A program made the translations under genes and the position numbers. This document shows, piece after piece, positions 1 through 11,600 of a DNA stretch of 64,000 bases. Numbering within the stretch: the first letter of the stretch is position 1; every line of letters starts with the position of its first letter. Source of the DNA: Hyperoodon ampullatus (taxonomy: Eukaryota; Chordata; Mammalia; Artiodactyla; Ziphiidae); assembly GCA_949752795.1 (NCBI GenBank), contig OX457062.1, positions 95,717,777-95,781,776 of the forward strand. The letters are read 5' to 3'. The notes under the pieces are model-generated. The model was given only the letters and a program-made list of their open reading frames with translations, ran no database searches and was not told the DNA's origin.

Positions 1-420
1 AAAATTCCAGAACTAAACAATCCATAAGTTTTAAATTGTGTGCCTTTCTGAGTAGTGGGATGAAATTTCGTGCTGTCCCTGTGCCATCCCAATGCTGTGT
101 CACAATGCCTCCATCATCTGCCCCACCTCATCCTATCATGTAGGCATTGTAACATCTCGCTCGTCAGAAGGGTGAGTAGAGTACAGTAAGGTATTCTGAG
201 ACAGAGCCCCCCTCACATAACTTTTATTGCAGTATTTTAATTGTTCTGTTTTATTAGTTATTGTTGTTAATCTTTTACTGTGCCTGATTTATAGATTAAA
301 CTTTATCATAGGTATGTATGTATAGGAAAAAACAGCATATATAGGATTCAGTACTATCTGTGGTTTCAGGCATCCACTGGAGGTTTTGGAACTTACGTTC
401 CATGAATAAGGGGTGACTAG
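1..420 (-). mobile_element. Tigger-type DNA transposon fossil (MER44/Tigger7-like)
   Basis: The stretch resembles an old Tigger-family element: an AT-rich block around 225-330 (TTATTGTTGTTAATC, then TATGTATGTATAGGAAAAAACA) is followed by an end segment at about 355-415 with a degraded ATCCACTGGAGGTTTTGGAAC and GAATAAGGGGTGACTA terminus. It is non-coding, many substitutions deep, and its left end is cut by the window. The family name is recalled, not searched; orientation is uncertain. Confidence 0.55.
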
Positions 421-556
421 CAGAGTCTAGTGGCAAGGAACATATCCAGTACCTAGATCTTAGTTTCAAAATACGTTTGTCCAATAAAAGGAACTAGGGT
501 TCCTTGGAGAAATGGCTAATTCTAAGGCTGGGGCAGGGGATACATAAGATGAATCT

Positions 557-685
557 GGGGAATTCCCTGGCGGTCCAGTGGTTAGGACTCAGCGTTTTCG
601 CTGCCGGGGCCCGGGTTCAATCCCTGGTGAGGGAACTAAGATCCTGCAAGCCATGTGGCATGGCAGGGGAAGAAAAAAAAAAAAA
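557..685 (+). mobile_element. CHR SINE, short form
   Basis: Starts GGGAATTCCCTGGCGGTCCAG (head of the tRNA-derived SINE with the A-box region), has a B-box-like GGTTCAATCCC and ends in an A-tract at about 672-685. It lies in ATP5MG intron 1, antisense to the gene. Confidence 0.85.
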
Positions 686-1162
686 GGCTGAAGCATCTTG
701 TAATACCAGAAAGTAAAGGGGAATGTTGAAGGGAGAGAGGTGCCCAAGTGACAGTTCTCAATGACCAAAGCTGGAACAATGTGAGCAACAAAATAAATAA
801 CATACTGTGCTACTGGAGGTACAAAGTTTGAAGTAAATATATGTGAGTCCATACAATAAATGACTGAATAAAAAAATGGGGGAAGAAGAGACAAATCTGT
901 CTCACAGAAGAATTCTATTTAAATATATGTAACTATTCCCTCTTACAGGAGATAGAATCCTGCCCCTGCCTCCCCCAATTTAGTTACTTGCTTCTAAAGA
1001 ATACAGTATGGAAAGGAAAAAACAGTAACTTTCGGAGAAACCTAGTGAAACTACCTTAACCAAGTGATGAAAGCGAACTTCACTAGTGATGTTATATGGA
1101 TATCACTTACATCATGATATGTGATTAGGGGACTTCACTTTTGTGGCATTCTTTCTCAAAAT

Positions 1163-1312
1163 CCATAGCTCCAGGGACTTCCCTGGCGGTCCAGCGGTTA
1201 AGACCCTGCATTTGCACTGCAGGGGGCGCGGGTTCAAACCCGCATGCTGCGAGGTGTGGCCAAAGAAAAAAAAAAGAAAAAGAAAAAAACAACAACAGCC
1301 CCATAGCTCCAG
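1163..1312 (+). mobile_element. CHR SINE with target-site duplication
   Basis: A CHR head, a B-box-like GGTTCAAACCC and an A-rich tail with AAAG/AAC interruptions. CCATAGCTCCAG occurs on both sides (1163-1174 and 1301-1312), a perfect 12-bp target-site duplication that defines the insertion exactly. Confidence 0.9.
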
Positions 1313-1339
1313 ACTAATCATGACAAAGACACCAGACAA

Positions 1340-1579
1340 ATCCAAAATGGGGGGCTTCCCTGGTGGCGCAGTGGTTGCGAGTCCGCCTGCTGATGCAGGG
1401 GACGCGGGTTCGTGCCCCGGTCTGGGAGGATCCCACATGCCGCGGAGTGGCTGGGCCCGTGAGCCATGGCCGCTGAGCCTGCGCGTCCGGAGCCTGTGCT
1501 CCGCAACGGGAGAGGCCACAGCAGTGAGAAGCCCGCGTACCGCAAAAAAAAAAAAAAAAAAAAAAAATCCAAAATGGGG
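1340..1579 (+). mobile_element. CHR SINE (cetacean A-tailed form) with target-site duplication
   Basis: Full CHR copy from GGCTTCCCTGGTGGCGCAG to GCCCGCGTACCGC followed by about 25 A. ATCCAAAATGGGG flanks it at 1340-1352 and 1567-1579. The perfect duplication and long pure A-tail suggest a fairly young insertion. Confidence 0.92.
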
Positions 1580-3366
1580 AACATCTTTAAAGGATACCTA
1601 GACAGACACCTACACAGACATCTTGAGACTGTCAAGGTCATGAAAGGTAAGGAAAGGTTGGGAAACTGTCACACAGGAGACTAGAGAGATAGACAACTCA
1701 TTGCACTGTGGTACCCTGGATTGGTTCCTGGAACAGAAAGAGATTAACTGGAAAAGCTGGTGAAATCCAAATAAAGTCTCAAGTTTACTTAACAGGAAAA
1801 AAAACAAAAACCAAAAAAACCCCCAAACTCTATGACCTTTCCGGGGAAGTTTGATGAATTAAAATTACTTATTTCTGTAAGCTTCTTTGTCCTCCAGGAG
1901 AATTAACAGATACAGTTAGCAATATTTTAGATATTTAACATTAACATTTAATACACTGAGTTAAGTTACGAAGCAAAATACAGCTCCACTTTAACATTCT
2001 GGCCCCAGTTGAGTTCTCCTTTCTGAGTACTTCTGGAAGAATAACAACCTATATCTTTCAATTATTCATAGTAATAGAGGAAATGGTTGATATATTTCAT
2101 AATTATTTTCATATTACTTTTCTTTTTGTAAATTATCATTAAAATTGGTTTGCAATTCCCCAAGATGCACCACGGAAAAGATGTGAAAGCCCTGGTAGGA
2201 GGAAAAAAATCCACCTGAAATTTAAAAAAATTTGCCTCAAATCATCCACAAAGTCCAAATAATCAAGCCACTGTTCCTTCTTCTTGTATTATGTAAAAAT
2301 GTAGAGCTTTATCTTAGTCAAGTTGTAAACTTAAGTTCTTTGGTAAAGTGTGTAAACTTATAATAGTGGACTGTGGGGTTCTGTAGAAGAGGATCAAGTA
2401 TTTAAAGTATCTGACACTGTCAGGCATTCAATAACTCATTGTTCGACTGCTGATGGAGAAAAGGGAGGAGACAACGAAGAAAATTTGAGCGAAAGCCGTT
2501 CAGAGAGCTGCGCTTCAACCACTTACTAGAATATAGCACATCTAGCAAAGAAGCTTCCGTCTACTTAACTGATCTCACTATGAGGATAAAATGAATAGCC
2601 TGCTACAGCAGACAAATGAAATATTTACTGACATGACTACTACCCTGGGCTGTGACTACTCAGAGTTGTTCTGAAATACAGCGTTCTACCAGTAAGGATA
2701 CATCCAGCTTTTTCGAACAGAAAATTCCCACGAACGCTAACCTATGGTAATAAACATTGCTGCTTACAAATATCCCTTCCTATGCTTACCGGGGCAGGAA
2801 TATTCGTTCGTAAAGCCCAATTTCACCTAAAAATTCCCTTAGATTAAAGGCGAAGTATCTCAGAATCTGGCCAGGGCAGAATACAAAGGCAAAGTTCCAA
2901 AGGTCACCCATCCTTAAAAATTCTGCAGACTTCCACATACTCCACTGAGAAGCAGACAAGCTGATGCGGCCGTATTTCTGTGCTTTCATGTGTCTCTGCC
3001 TGCCGTCTCCCACGCTCTCCTAGCGGACCCATCCCCTCTCTATTCCTCCTCCTGGAGGTCGAAGGGCGTCATGGCGGCGGCTGCTGGGCAACCCCGGCTG
3101 CCTGCACACTCCCTCCGCTCGCTGTTGCTGTCAGAATTCAGAATCTCTAGGTTGTAGACAGAACCCAAGCCGCAGGCCTGGCCAGCGGAAAGCTACAGAA
3201 GAGCCGCCAATCCGCCTCCTGCCCCCCCACCCCCCACGTTCAGGCCGTGCCCGCCGCGGCTCTCGCCGGCCGCTCGGGTGACCGCCTCCCGCGTCCTCCC
3301 CTCGAGCCCTCGCAGGCCTCTCCGCCCGCCCGGGTACCCGCGTAGGCGGGCTGATGCCGCGCTCAC
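1580..3366. other. ATP5MG intron 1, no further gene recognised
   Basis: AT-rich unique sequence to about 3,000, then rising CpG content approaching exon 1. I looked for ATP5MG exon 2 on the minus strand and did not find it; exons 2 and 3 must lie to the left of the window. The intron continues beyond position 1. Confidence 0.6.
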
Positions 3367-3418
3367 CGCTGACCAGCGCCGGGGCCTTCTCCGCGAGGTT
3401 ACGGACAAACTGGGCCAT
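3367..3418 (-). CDS. ATP5MG: ATP5MG coding exon 1 (ATP synthase membrane subunit g), partial gene
   Basis: Subunit g belongs to the membrane (Fo) part of mitochondrial F1Fo ATP synthase and helps dimerise the complex at cristae edges. Reading the minus strand from the ATG at 3418 gives MAQFVRNLAEKAPALVS, which matches the start of the family, followed by one extra base and a donor GTGAGC (GT at plus 3365-3366). The open frame continues past this donor into the intron, so the longer frame is not real. Codon 17 reads Ser where I recall Asn in human. Only 17 of about 103 codons are in the window. Position downstream of UBE4A on the same strand matches the human gene order. Confidence 0.9.
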
Positions 3419-3760
3419 GTCTCTAGGATGGAAAGCCTGTCGCGCCGACTGGCCGGCTGAATGTCACCCTCCCGGAAGGACCTGCCGCAGGGCCCCGTTC
3501 CGCTTCCAAGGTCAGGCCGCCCCTTTCCGCGCCGGTCCAAGATATTTAGGTGTCCTAGTATTTTTCCGGAATTCAGTGGGCCAATTCATTTTCTTCAGTC
3601 ACAGATGAGAAAGTGGGTACGAGAAGATGAGACCAGAGAGCACGTAAAAAACAACGGAATTCCGCAGAGAAACAGGCATTTCTTGGGGCAGCCGCTCAGG
3701 GAAGTCTGAAAGGCCGGCGCGAGGAGGGATGGCGCATGCGCCCTGCGGTGGCGCAGACCT
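3419..3760 (-). promoter_or_regulatory. ATP5MG CpG-rich promoter and 5' UTR with NRF1-type palindrome
   Basis: The region upstream of the ATP5MG start is GC-rich and CpG-rich, and the CpG density extends into intron 1 to about 3,060. At 3732-3741 is GCGCATGCGC, a perfect palindrome matching the core of NRF1 sites, a factor known to control many nuclear genes for mitochondrial proteins. The exact transcription start cannot be read from sequence. A T-run at 3764-3781 marks the outer edge. Confidence 0.7.
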
Positions 3761-5282
3761 CCACTTTTTTTTTTTTTTTTTGCTTGCGCTGGTTGCTTTT
3801 GCAGCTTTTCAGAGAGAACGAGGCAAGTTAGGGCTGGAAGGCACCGCTGCGATTTTTCTAGGCCAACATGATCGTCTTACAAAGGCAGAGAGGGCCCTAG
3901 GCCAAACACGAAAAGTTAGGTGTAATCCTGGTCTCCCCCGCATCCTGTATTAGGATTGGAATCCAATTCCCCTAATTCCCTAACCAGCCGCAAGGAACTA
4001 TGGGGATATAAGGAACAAAATCACATTTACTGAGGGCCTCCAGTCTGTCAGGCATTTTGGAATTTAAAGAAAGCCTGTGTGTTAGGTAGTGTGCCCATTT
4101 AAGACTGGCATTGGTAATGGCCACAGTAGCTAGTGAGTGGCAGAGTTGGGATCTGATGAGGTTGCATTGTAAACAGAGAAGAGGCATTAGTATCGGATTA
4201 GGCGTGGTGCTGATCTGGGGAGACTTCCTAGAGAAGGAGATCCTTGGGTTGATGTATAACAGAACAGCTGTGTCCTACGGAGTTGAACTTTATAGTTAAT
4301 ATGACTGGAAGGAAAGATATACGTAGGGATGTGGCATTTGATGAGAAAAACAATAAGTAATGGACCCGGGGAAGCCTGAGTAGAAGTAAAACTCTGATTG
4401 ATGGAATGGTTAGAGGTGGAATGAAAAATTAGTGATATCAAGGAGTCAATAACAGCGCTTCAGTGAAGGAGTGATTCAGTTGCCTGATACTCCAGAGAAG
4501 TAAAATTAAGGATGAGGAAGTTAATGTAGCAATATAGAAACATTAGCTAGGGCAGTTTCAATTAGGATAGAAGCCAGAGTGAAGATATGGCTATAAAGGA
4601 ATACCAGCCAGAAAACCAAATATGAGATATGAAACTCAAGGGAGAGATTGAAGATCGAGAAGCGGGATTGACAAGATTCCTGATGAGGCTGGAAATAAGG
4701 TTGGAGGGATTAGCCTTGAAACTGTGGGGCCTTTTCCACAGATGCGATGATGGAAGTGAAGTTTGAAAGTGGAAATTCTGGAATCTATGAAGTAGAAGAC
4801 AAAGTCATCTGAGTGTGAGGGTTAAGTGGGAGGGTGGGAGAAAATCTAAGGAAAGAAGTTAAAGTTTGGAATAATTGTTGAACTTAAGGACACACAGAAG
4901 GGTTGTTGGTCACACCACTCTAAAGTTTGTGCCCTTTTTCTCCAACAGTAGCCTGTAGCTGGGATATTGGAGCAGAGGGAAATGGTTGGGTTAATCTGGG
5001 CTGAGGTTTTGCATAGCAGAGGTGCAGAAACAAGGGGCAAGAAAGGGGAACTTGATAGCGAATGATTAAAACGAAAGACCTGGGGTTTAGGCCAGATGAA
5101 GAAAAGTGAAGCCAAAAGTGAACTGCTTAGGAAGAAACATGCCCTGAGACTCATCTGAAGATAACTCCAGGGTCCAAAAGCCTGGTAAGGCAGGTTAGGT
5201 CACCCAGGCCACACATTTGATACGACCTTTAAAAAAAAGTAAAGTTCAGAGCCCTCTAAGTTTTCAGAGGGATTTCTGGAAT
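3761..5282. other. Intergenic, ATP5MG promoter to UBE4A 3' end
   Basis: No gene, no clear recent repeat and no conserved coding frame could be seen. The open frames here are short and unsupported. Confidence 0.5.
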
Positions 5283-5512
5283 TGCCACTAGCTTTTTTTT
5301 TTTTTTTGCGGTATGCAGGCCTCTCACTGTTGTGGCCTCTCCCGTTGCGGAGCACAGGCTCCGGATGCGCAGGTTCAGCGGCCATGACTCACGGGCCCAG
5401 CCGCTCCGCAGCATGCGGGATCCTCCCGGACTGGGGCACGAACCCGCGTCCCCTGCATTGGCAGGCGGACTCCCAAACACTGCGCCACCAGGGAAGCCCT
5501 GCCACTAGCTTT
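5283..5512 (-). mobile_element. CHR SINE with target-site duplication
   Basis: Minus-oriented copy: T-run, GCGGTATGCAGGCCTCTCAC, and the head CCACCAGGGAAGCCC. TGCCACTAGCTTT is present at 5283-5295 and again at 5500-5512. It lies just outside the predicted UBE4A poly(A) site. Confidence 0.9.
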
Positions 5513-5562
5513 TGATACTGTAATAAAGCAGTGATAACAAAGGTTGTTAAGTCAGATGTTCA

Positions 5563-5568
5563 TTTATT
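5563..5568 (-). terminator. Candidate UBE4A poly(A) signal AATAAA
   Basis: AATAAA on the minus strand. Cleavage would fall about 15-25 bases further on, near 5540-5550, just before the SINE. Chosen because it closes the SINE-free tract. Confidence 0.5.
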
Positions 5569-7493
5569 AAATACAAGCTTTGAACAAACACCCCCAGGCA
5601 AGTATGACAAGAAGTAACCTTCCTGGAATGTTCCAAAATACAGTTACGTTGATCAAGTTTTATTTCAATCAAACTTCCTGTCGTTTTGTTCTTCACTTTC
5701 TTTGTTTCTAGGTTTTCTTTTCCAAGCAGTTAGAGAATGTGCATTATTTCCTCACATGATATCAACAGTGCAGCATCAGCCTCTGGCTTGTAAAGGCACC
5801 CAGTAGACTTATGCTCTGTGCAATGGCTGCTTAGTAACCAGCATCAAATAAAGTAATGAAGCTTTTGTAGAGTGTGATACCAAATAGCAACTGGCACCTT
5901 CACCTGCACCATTAAAAAACCTTTGACATTTCTTTCAGTTTTCACATATCTATGAAAAACTATATTAAAAACAAACAAACCCAGATTGCTTGATAAAACC
6001 TACTTTATTTTCCAAGTTTAGTATTACCCTCTTAGTAAGCAATACTAGAGCTGATTAAAGAGTCTTCACTTTCCTATCATATGCTAGCAAAGCCAACACA
6101 TAAAACTAGGTATGTCAGAAAGTCTGCTCTAATAGATTTAGAGCTTGCTTCCGAGTTCCAGAAAACACAAGCCCTCTTTAAGCTTCCGAGTGCACATATG
6201 CACCATGTTGTACCACGATCATAATTTTTTAATCTCATTTTTGGGATGTCTTAAATTACTTCAAGGAAAGGAAAAAGGCACAGAGGACACTTGGTTTCCT
6301 TACCAACAGTGGCCTTAAGCTATGCACTTGCCTTTGTGATGAGTTTATAGATATTCAGCAGCATTAATGGTGCCACAGCCATTCATAAAGTTTCAGGAAA
6401 AGAGATTTAAAAACAAAAAACAAACAAAAAAAAACCTTGCCAGAAAAGGCTTACAATCTGAAGACTTAACTTAATACAGAAGTAGAATATAGACACAGAT
6501 ACAAGAGGCAGCATAGAGGTTGTTAACTAGAAAGCTGCTGGGAACAGCTGCCTTCTGAGGTTTTGTGCCCGTTTTTTCCTCCAATTTTCTCCTATAAAAC
6601 TCTGGTCTTTTCCCCACTTCTTTTAAAAATGAAAATATCCTACTACATTGGGTTTGGAAGATAAATGCAAGTAAATTGAAGCTTATTTTATATAGTTCAT
6701 TCTCAGAGAAGTAAAGGAGGATAATAAATATGAAATGAAGCTCATTTTAAGAAAATAAACAAATCCTGTCAACCCATGCCTTAAAGGCCCAGGGAGCATA
6801 CTGAATTACTATCTTACATTCTGGCATTTGCAAGAGTCCTAGACTGCCTTTTTCATTTATAAGCACAGAAATAGGCAACATCTACTTTGTATCTAGTGTG
6901 GGATGCCCTCGACTTGAGGGTTTCCAGCTGATACCATCAAAAACACATCAAGGACTGCTTATAACAACTTGTGTTGGATTACCGTAAAACTACCATCTTA
7001 TTTGAAAGAGGCCGTGGTTAACAATAATATCCTCTAAATAAAGCAATGACCCGTTTCTAGATCATACCACTTTTCTTGTTAGTTATATTTTCGGGCTTAG
7101 AGGGATAGTGATATAGACAGTCCACAGGGGAATGTGCCTCACTCAGCATGTTAAGCTGCACAACTGAGTAGGGAACTCAAGCTCAACTTGTAAAAGTGGG
7201 GCCCATCCATCTACTAACTACGTAGGGCTAAGTGGGTATTTAAAATGGTTTGTGGACAAGGTTGTGCTCAAATTCCTGCTCTGTTAATTGATGACCTAAG
7301 GCTGAGTTGGAAGCAGCTCTTAGAAGTCAGGTCATAAGCCCAAACAAACATTAACTATATACATTTTACAGTCTCAGAATTTTGTCTAGAATAAGTGTTA
7401 GTAAACATGGCCACACACTGCAGACATCTTACCATGGAAGAGACAATATAAAGTGGTACTCTCTTTACACTAGACCAATATAAAAATGTACAT

Positions 7494-7510
7494 GGTGTGT
7501 GTACGTAGGG

Positions 7511-7553
<43 letters not shown>
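7494..7553. repeat. TG/TA dinucleotide microsatellite
   Basis: A GTGTGT tract runs into an uninterrupted (TA) tract of about 17 units. It lies inside the predicted UBE4A 3' UTR and is likely polymorphic. Confidence 0.95.
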
Positions 7554-7554
<1 letters not shown>

Positions 7555-8473
7555 TGAGATATACTGCTGATATTAGTGTCTTAAAATGACATTTTTCATA
7601 GTTACAATATTTGTTGCCTAACTTTTCTACTCAAGCCTAGTCCTTGATTTTCAGTAGATGAAAAGGGCCCAATAGCCTTCTTTTCTCACCTCGGAATTTT
7701 CTGAATAAAGTGTCAAAACTGCAAATTTGTTCTACCAATCCTCCTAAAAATATTATAGGGCTAAATTTTCTGTGGTAATGACAACTCCATGAGGGAGTGT
7801 TTGGCCTCCAAGGTATCTTTGAGTTACAAGATAACACAAAACTAAGAGCTACCAACTGAAGTTGCATAAGATTCCTTTTTTCATGTCATCTTTCATCTTA
7901 TTCAAAAATCTACTCAAACATCAAGGTATCTGCTTTTATACAAAATGTTATTCTGTAACATTGCAGAGCTGTAACAAGGAAAAGGGCTGAAGTCTGGGTC
8001 ATAAAGTCTAGTAAATACCTTGATAACACAGGACTTTCTGATATCAGCTGTCACTGAAATACGTGACATCATATACTTAAAAGCAGTGCTCACCAAAGAT
8101 GTTTGAGCTGTTCTTGGAAGAGAACTAGTAAGGTGGCAGGAGGTTTTAGTAGTTGAAGTTAATGTAATTTAAGGTAAGAAAAGGAAGAAGAAAGAACAGG
8201 AAGAGATATAACAAAGGGTAAAAATTAGTGATGATTTCCAAACGTGGTGATGCTATAAGTATAATTTCCTGCAAGCCAGGAGCACTGTAAAGTTCTTAGG
8301 AATTTTAATTATCATAATTTGAGAAAGAGCAGTTCTCTAATTTAGTAAAGGGTGAAGAAAAAAAAGAAAGAAAGAAAGAAAAAGGAAAGGAACAGAACCA
8401 GAAAGAGAGAAACCACAAACAATTGTTTATCTACACACTGGGGTTGGTTTTTGGTTTGTTTAGGTCACAGTAT

Positions 8474-8603
8474 TTATTCAAGTTGCTCCTTTTGTTGTTG
8501 TTTCCTTTCTGCAAGCCACCGTTGGATTTTTTCTTTTAGTTCTGTGTTTGGCCGGATCTGGTCCATGGTGAGGGGACTACGGTTAAAGGGATCTGTTTGG
8601 TCA
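8474..8603 (-). CDS. UBE4A: UBE4A exon 20, coding part (U-box end and stop)
   Basis: Encodes residues 1025-1067: the second half of the U-box ([20 protein letters not shown]) and a Lys/Gln-rich tail ending EQLE then TAA at 8474-8476. Acceptor AG follows at plus 8604-8605. Confidence 0.95.
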
Positions 8604-11600
8604 CTGAGACAAAGAGGAAAAGAGAAATGGGGTTATTTCCGTAAGTTCTAACATCTTCAGCCACAAAGAGAATACCTAGGCATCCCACCTTGAGACTGAA
8701 GCTAGAGTGTATTATGATTCTGAATCAAGTGCTGACTTGAGGTTAGAAAAAATGGGATGAGAGAGAGTGATTTGGGAGGTTTTTTGGTTTTTTCGCAGAT
8801 TTTTTAGCTACTTTGTCTCTCCGCTTAACAAACTTTATCTCAACATTGCTCTTCAGATGGTATTTGATTCCATTTCCCCAAGACAGAGACCCTATAACCA
8901 TCATGTCAGCATAAAGAGCTGTTTGTAGTTTTAGTGACAGACTCTTGAAACAGTATAAGGTATTAAGGGATAAAACTTTGTAGGCTGACACTGGATTTAG
9001 CTAGCTGATTGCTCTTCAAGTAAATGCAGATATGGCTTCCTCATAGGTAAGATGATATACCTTCTCTCTGTATTCTGAAGCCACGATAAAAATATAAACT
9101 CTCACTGACACTTTGGAAAAGACATACTACCCAGCACAGCATCATGCATATAGCAAGTGCTTAATACCAAATACCATCAAGTAGAACATCCTTTTTTCCA
9201 ATATTTAAAGAACATTATCTCCCTAGATCTGGGTCAACTTATATAACTTCATTTTAAATAAGCAGAGTCTCTCAGTACCCATTTCTTTCTAATGCTGCAC
9301 TGAGAGTAGGCTGGGGAAAACTTGTAGTCACCATGACTGAGTTCAACAGCTGCAGCAGAATGTGGGTAAACCCATACGATGAGTGTAAAACCTGAATTTT
9401 TTTTTTCAATCTGTCTTTTATATTTTTACAACTAAAGTAAAATTAAAACAATTTCAAGTCAACTTATACTCCACGTTGACATATTTTATAATTGACAGAA
9501 ATTATTTCCTTGAGGAAGGAAGAGGTAAGGTTAGCTCCAGCATTTCTCAACAGGTGTCTTGTTTTGGATGTTGGAATCCTGAACAATCAAGTGATATACT
9601 TCTACCAAAATGCCTCCTCAACACAATATGTTAATAAATCAACAATGTGGAGTACCTATTGGGTGCACAGTACTGTACTGGGAGAAAAAGATGATAGCAG
9701 ACAAATGTACACCTGTACTCTTGAGGCTGCTTTTGGGGGCTGGCTTACCTGAGCAAATGTCTGGCAATGGTGGATCTATCCACAGTGACTCTGGAAGACG
9801 GCAGCACCACAGGGTCAGACATCAGTGTGCTCATGATGGGATCCAGAAACTCATCACAGGCATCTGCATAGGTCTCCTCTTCCTGTTGTTGGAGGTCTGC
9901 TAGAGACTGAGCACAAATACCGGGTAGTTACAGGGAAATCACAGAAGCAGCTGAACTCAAAATGCTCAATGACTATACCTTAATCTTCAAGGGTTATTGT
10001 TAGTAACCCTTTACGGCGACAGTAACAATTCTCAGCTTTATGTTCTAAACAAGCCAATATGGATACTATAGGAGCAAATTTAACATTCAGCCCCAACTCT
10101 GAATCTTCAGTTTGGCTCAGCCGCTAGCAGCCACGACCAGAAATGGATTTAAATGTTAACAAGGAAAAAAACCACACCACGCACAACATCCATCCTTCTG
10201 ACAACAGCCCAGCTGTAAGGGGTGGGGGTTGGAGGGGGTTATTATTTGTATAATTACAGAGTTACTCATGCAGTCTGTGTATGAAAAGCAGTTTCCGGTT
10301 TTAGGTACAAACAGGTATGGGAATTTAAAAGTGGCCTCAACATCTGATTGAACTTTAGTTCCTCAGTGATCCATCCGCCTAAGCTCTAGGCAAAGATGAA
10401 GCCCAATTCAATAAATAAGTAACTCAATGAAGGGAAGACTGTTATCAATTAGGAAGGTTTTCCATTAGACTCCGTGCCATAATTTTTCCTTCTTCATAAA
10501 TGCAAATGAAGCTGCTCCAACGAAAGTGATTAGCTGAGTACAATATAGTATTTTAATCTTTAAAATGTATGGCCATTCCTATATAAGCCAACTACCAACT
10601 ACAAATAGAGAGAACAGAGAAAAATCAATAAAAATCAATGACTAAAAGCTACTAATCTTGAATTGTATTCTAAAAAGTTCTGCATAAATATCGTAGATTT
10701 TCAAATCTATTGGTAACACTATACAGAGAAGTTTTCATAAAAACGGCCTATTAAAAATCTGTAAATTCTTTTTAGTAGAAGCTTCTTAAATTATTTTTCT
10801 GTTCTCACCCTCATATTGAAAAGAGTAGTACTATTAAAGAATATGGTAGTTTTAGCCATTGACTAATCAGGAAGGATCAGCTATTTATATTTTTTCAATG
10901 CAATACTCTTTTCTCCCCTCAAATTGGGTAAAAAAGCAGAACGGCTGAGTTGACATGATTTTTATTGAACATGTTAATAAGCAAATTATCCTCCTCCTTA
11001 CCTTGATTCTCTCTGCTAAGTTGCTGAAAGCCACAATCATATTCCCAGGCTTATTTATTTTCTTCAGGACTCGGACTGTCTGTGCAAAGAGAGTTGGGGA
11101 ATAGGAACGTCCATCCTTGGGCACAGTGGCACAGAAATTCTCCTCATCCCTAGAAGGTCAGCATCAGAAAGAAACTGAGCATCAGAGGATAGGTCAAAGA
11201 GGGCAATAACGGATGGGTTGAGGAACAAAGTTCCCCATCACTTATATACCATGAATGTTCTTTTGATATAGAATGATTTCTTCTAATTTTTAGGAAGGAA
11301 GTCTTATCAAGTATCCCATGACCTTAAAAATATACTGCTTTTCCAAACAATGGAACAATCAGTTAAGTTTATCTTTGCACAGATCAAGGGAGAGTGTTGG
11401 AAATTCCAAATAACGTCCCACAGGTCATACAAAATCTCTAAAACTATAGAAGATTCCTTCATCAGCCAACTAGAAACAAACCATTTCCTTTCTATTTCCA
11501 CATAATCACCAGCTAGTCATTCCACTGTCAAAACCCCCAGTTAAAACATGAGCAAGGCCTCTGGCCTGCCCAATTAAATCTCAGGTACCCAAGATTTAAG

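Larger units (their letters stand above)
5545..8473 (-). other. UBE4A: UBE4A 3' UTR (predicted)
   Basis: From the UBE4A stop to a minus-strand AATAAA (plus 5563-5568) there are about 2.9 kb without SINE insertions, in contrast to the SINE-rich introns, consistent with a long 3' UTR. The length agrees with what I recall for the human transcript. It contains a TG/TA microsatellite at 7507-7553 and a few other weak AATAAA hexamers (for example plus TTTATT near 7035), so shorter isoforms are possible. Boundary inferred from the signal only. Confidence 0.6.

Noticed and set aside
589..894. Minus-strand TFWYYKM peptide resembling ATP5MG exon 2 (ATFWYYAKV)
   Set aside because: The similarity is limited to five residues, flanks do not match and there are no splice sites; chance.
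1540..1566. Short tandem A-tracts as possible CRISPR-like or array structures
   Set aside because: They are SINE or L1 tails; no spaced direct repeats of array type occur in the window.
3072..3158. Plus-strand ATGGCGGCGGCTGCTGGGC frame in the CpG-rich part of ATP5MG intron 1
   Set aside because: Only 28 codons, no recognised homologue, no human gene expected antisense here; GC-rich islands often give such frames.
3131..3366. Continuation of the ATP5MG frame beyond codon 17
   Set aside because: The match to subunit g ends exactly at a GT donor; the rest is Arg/Gly-rich intron translation.
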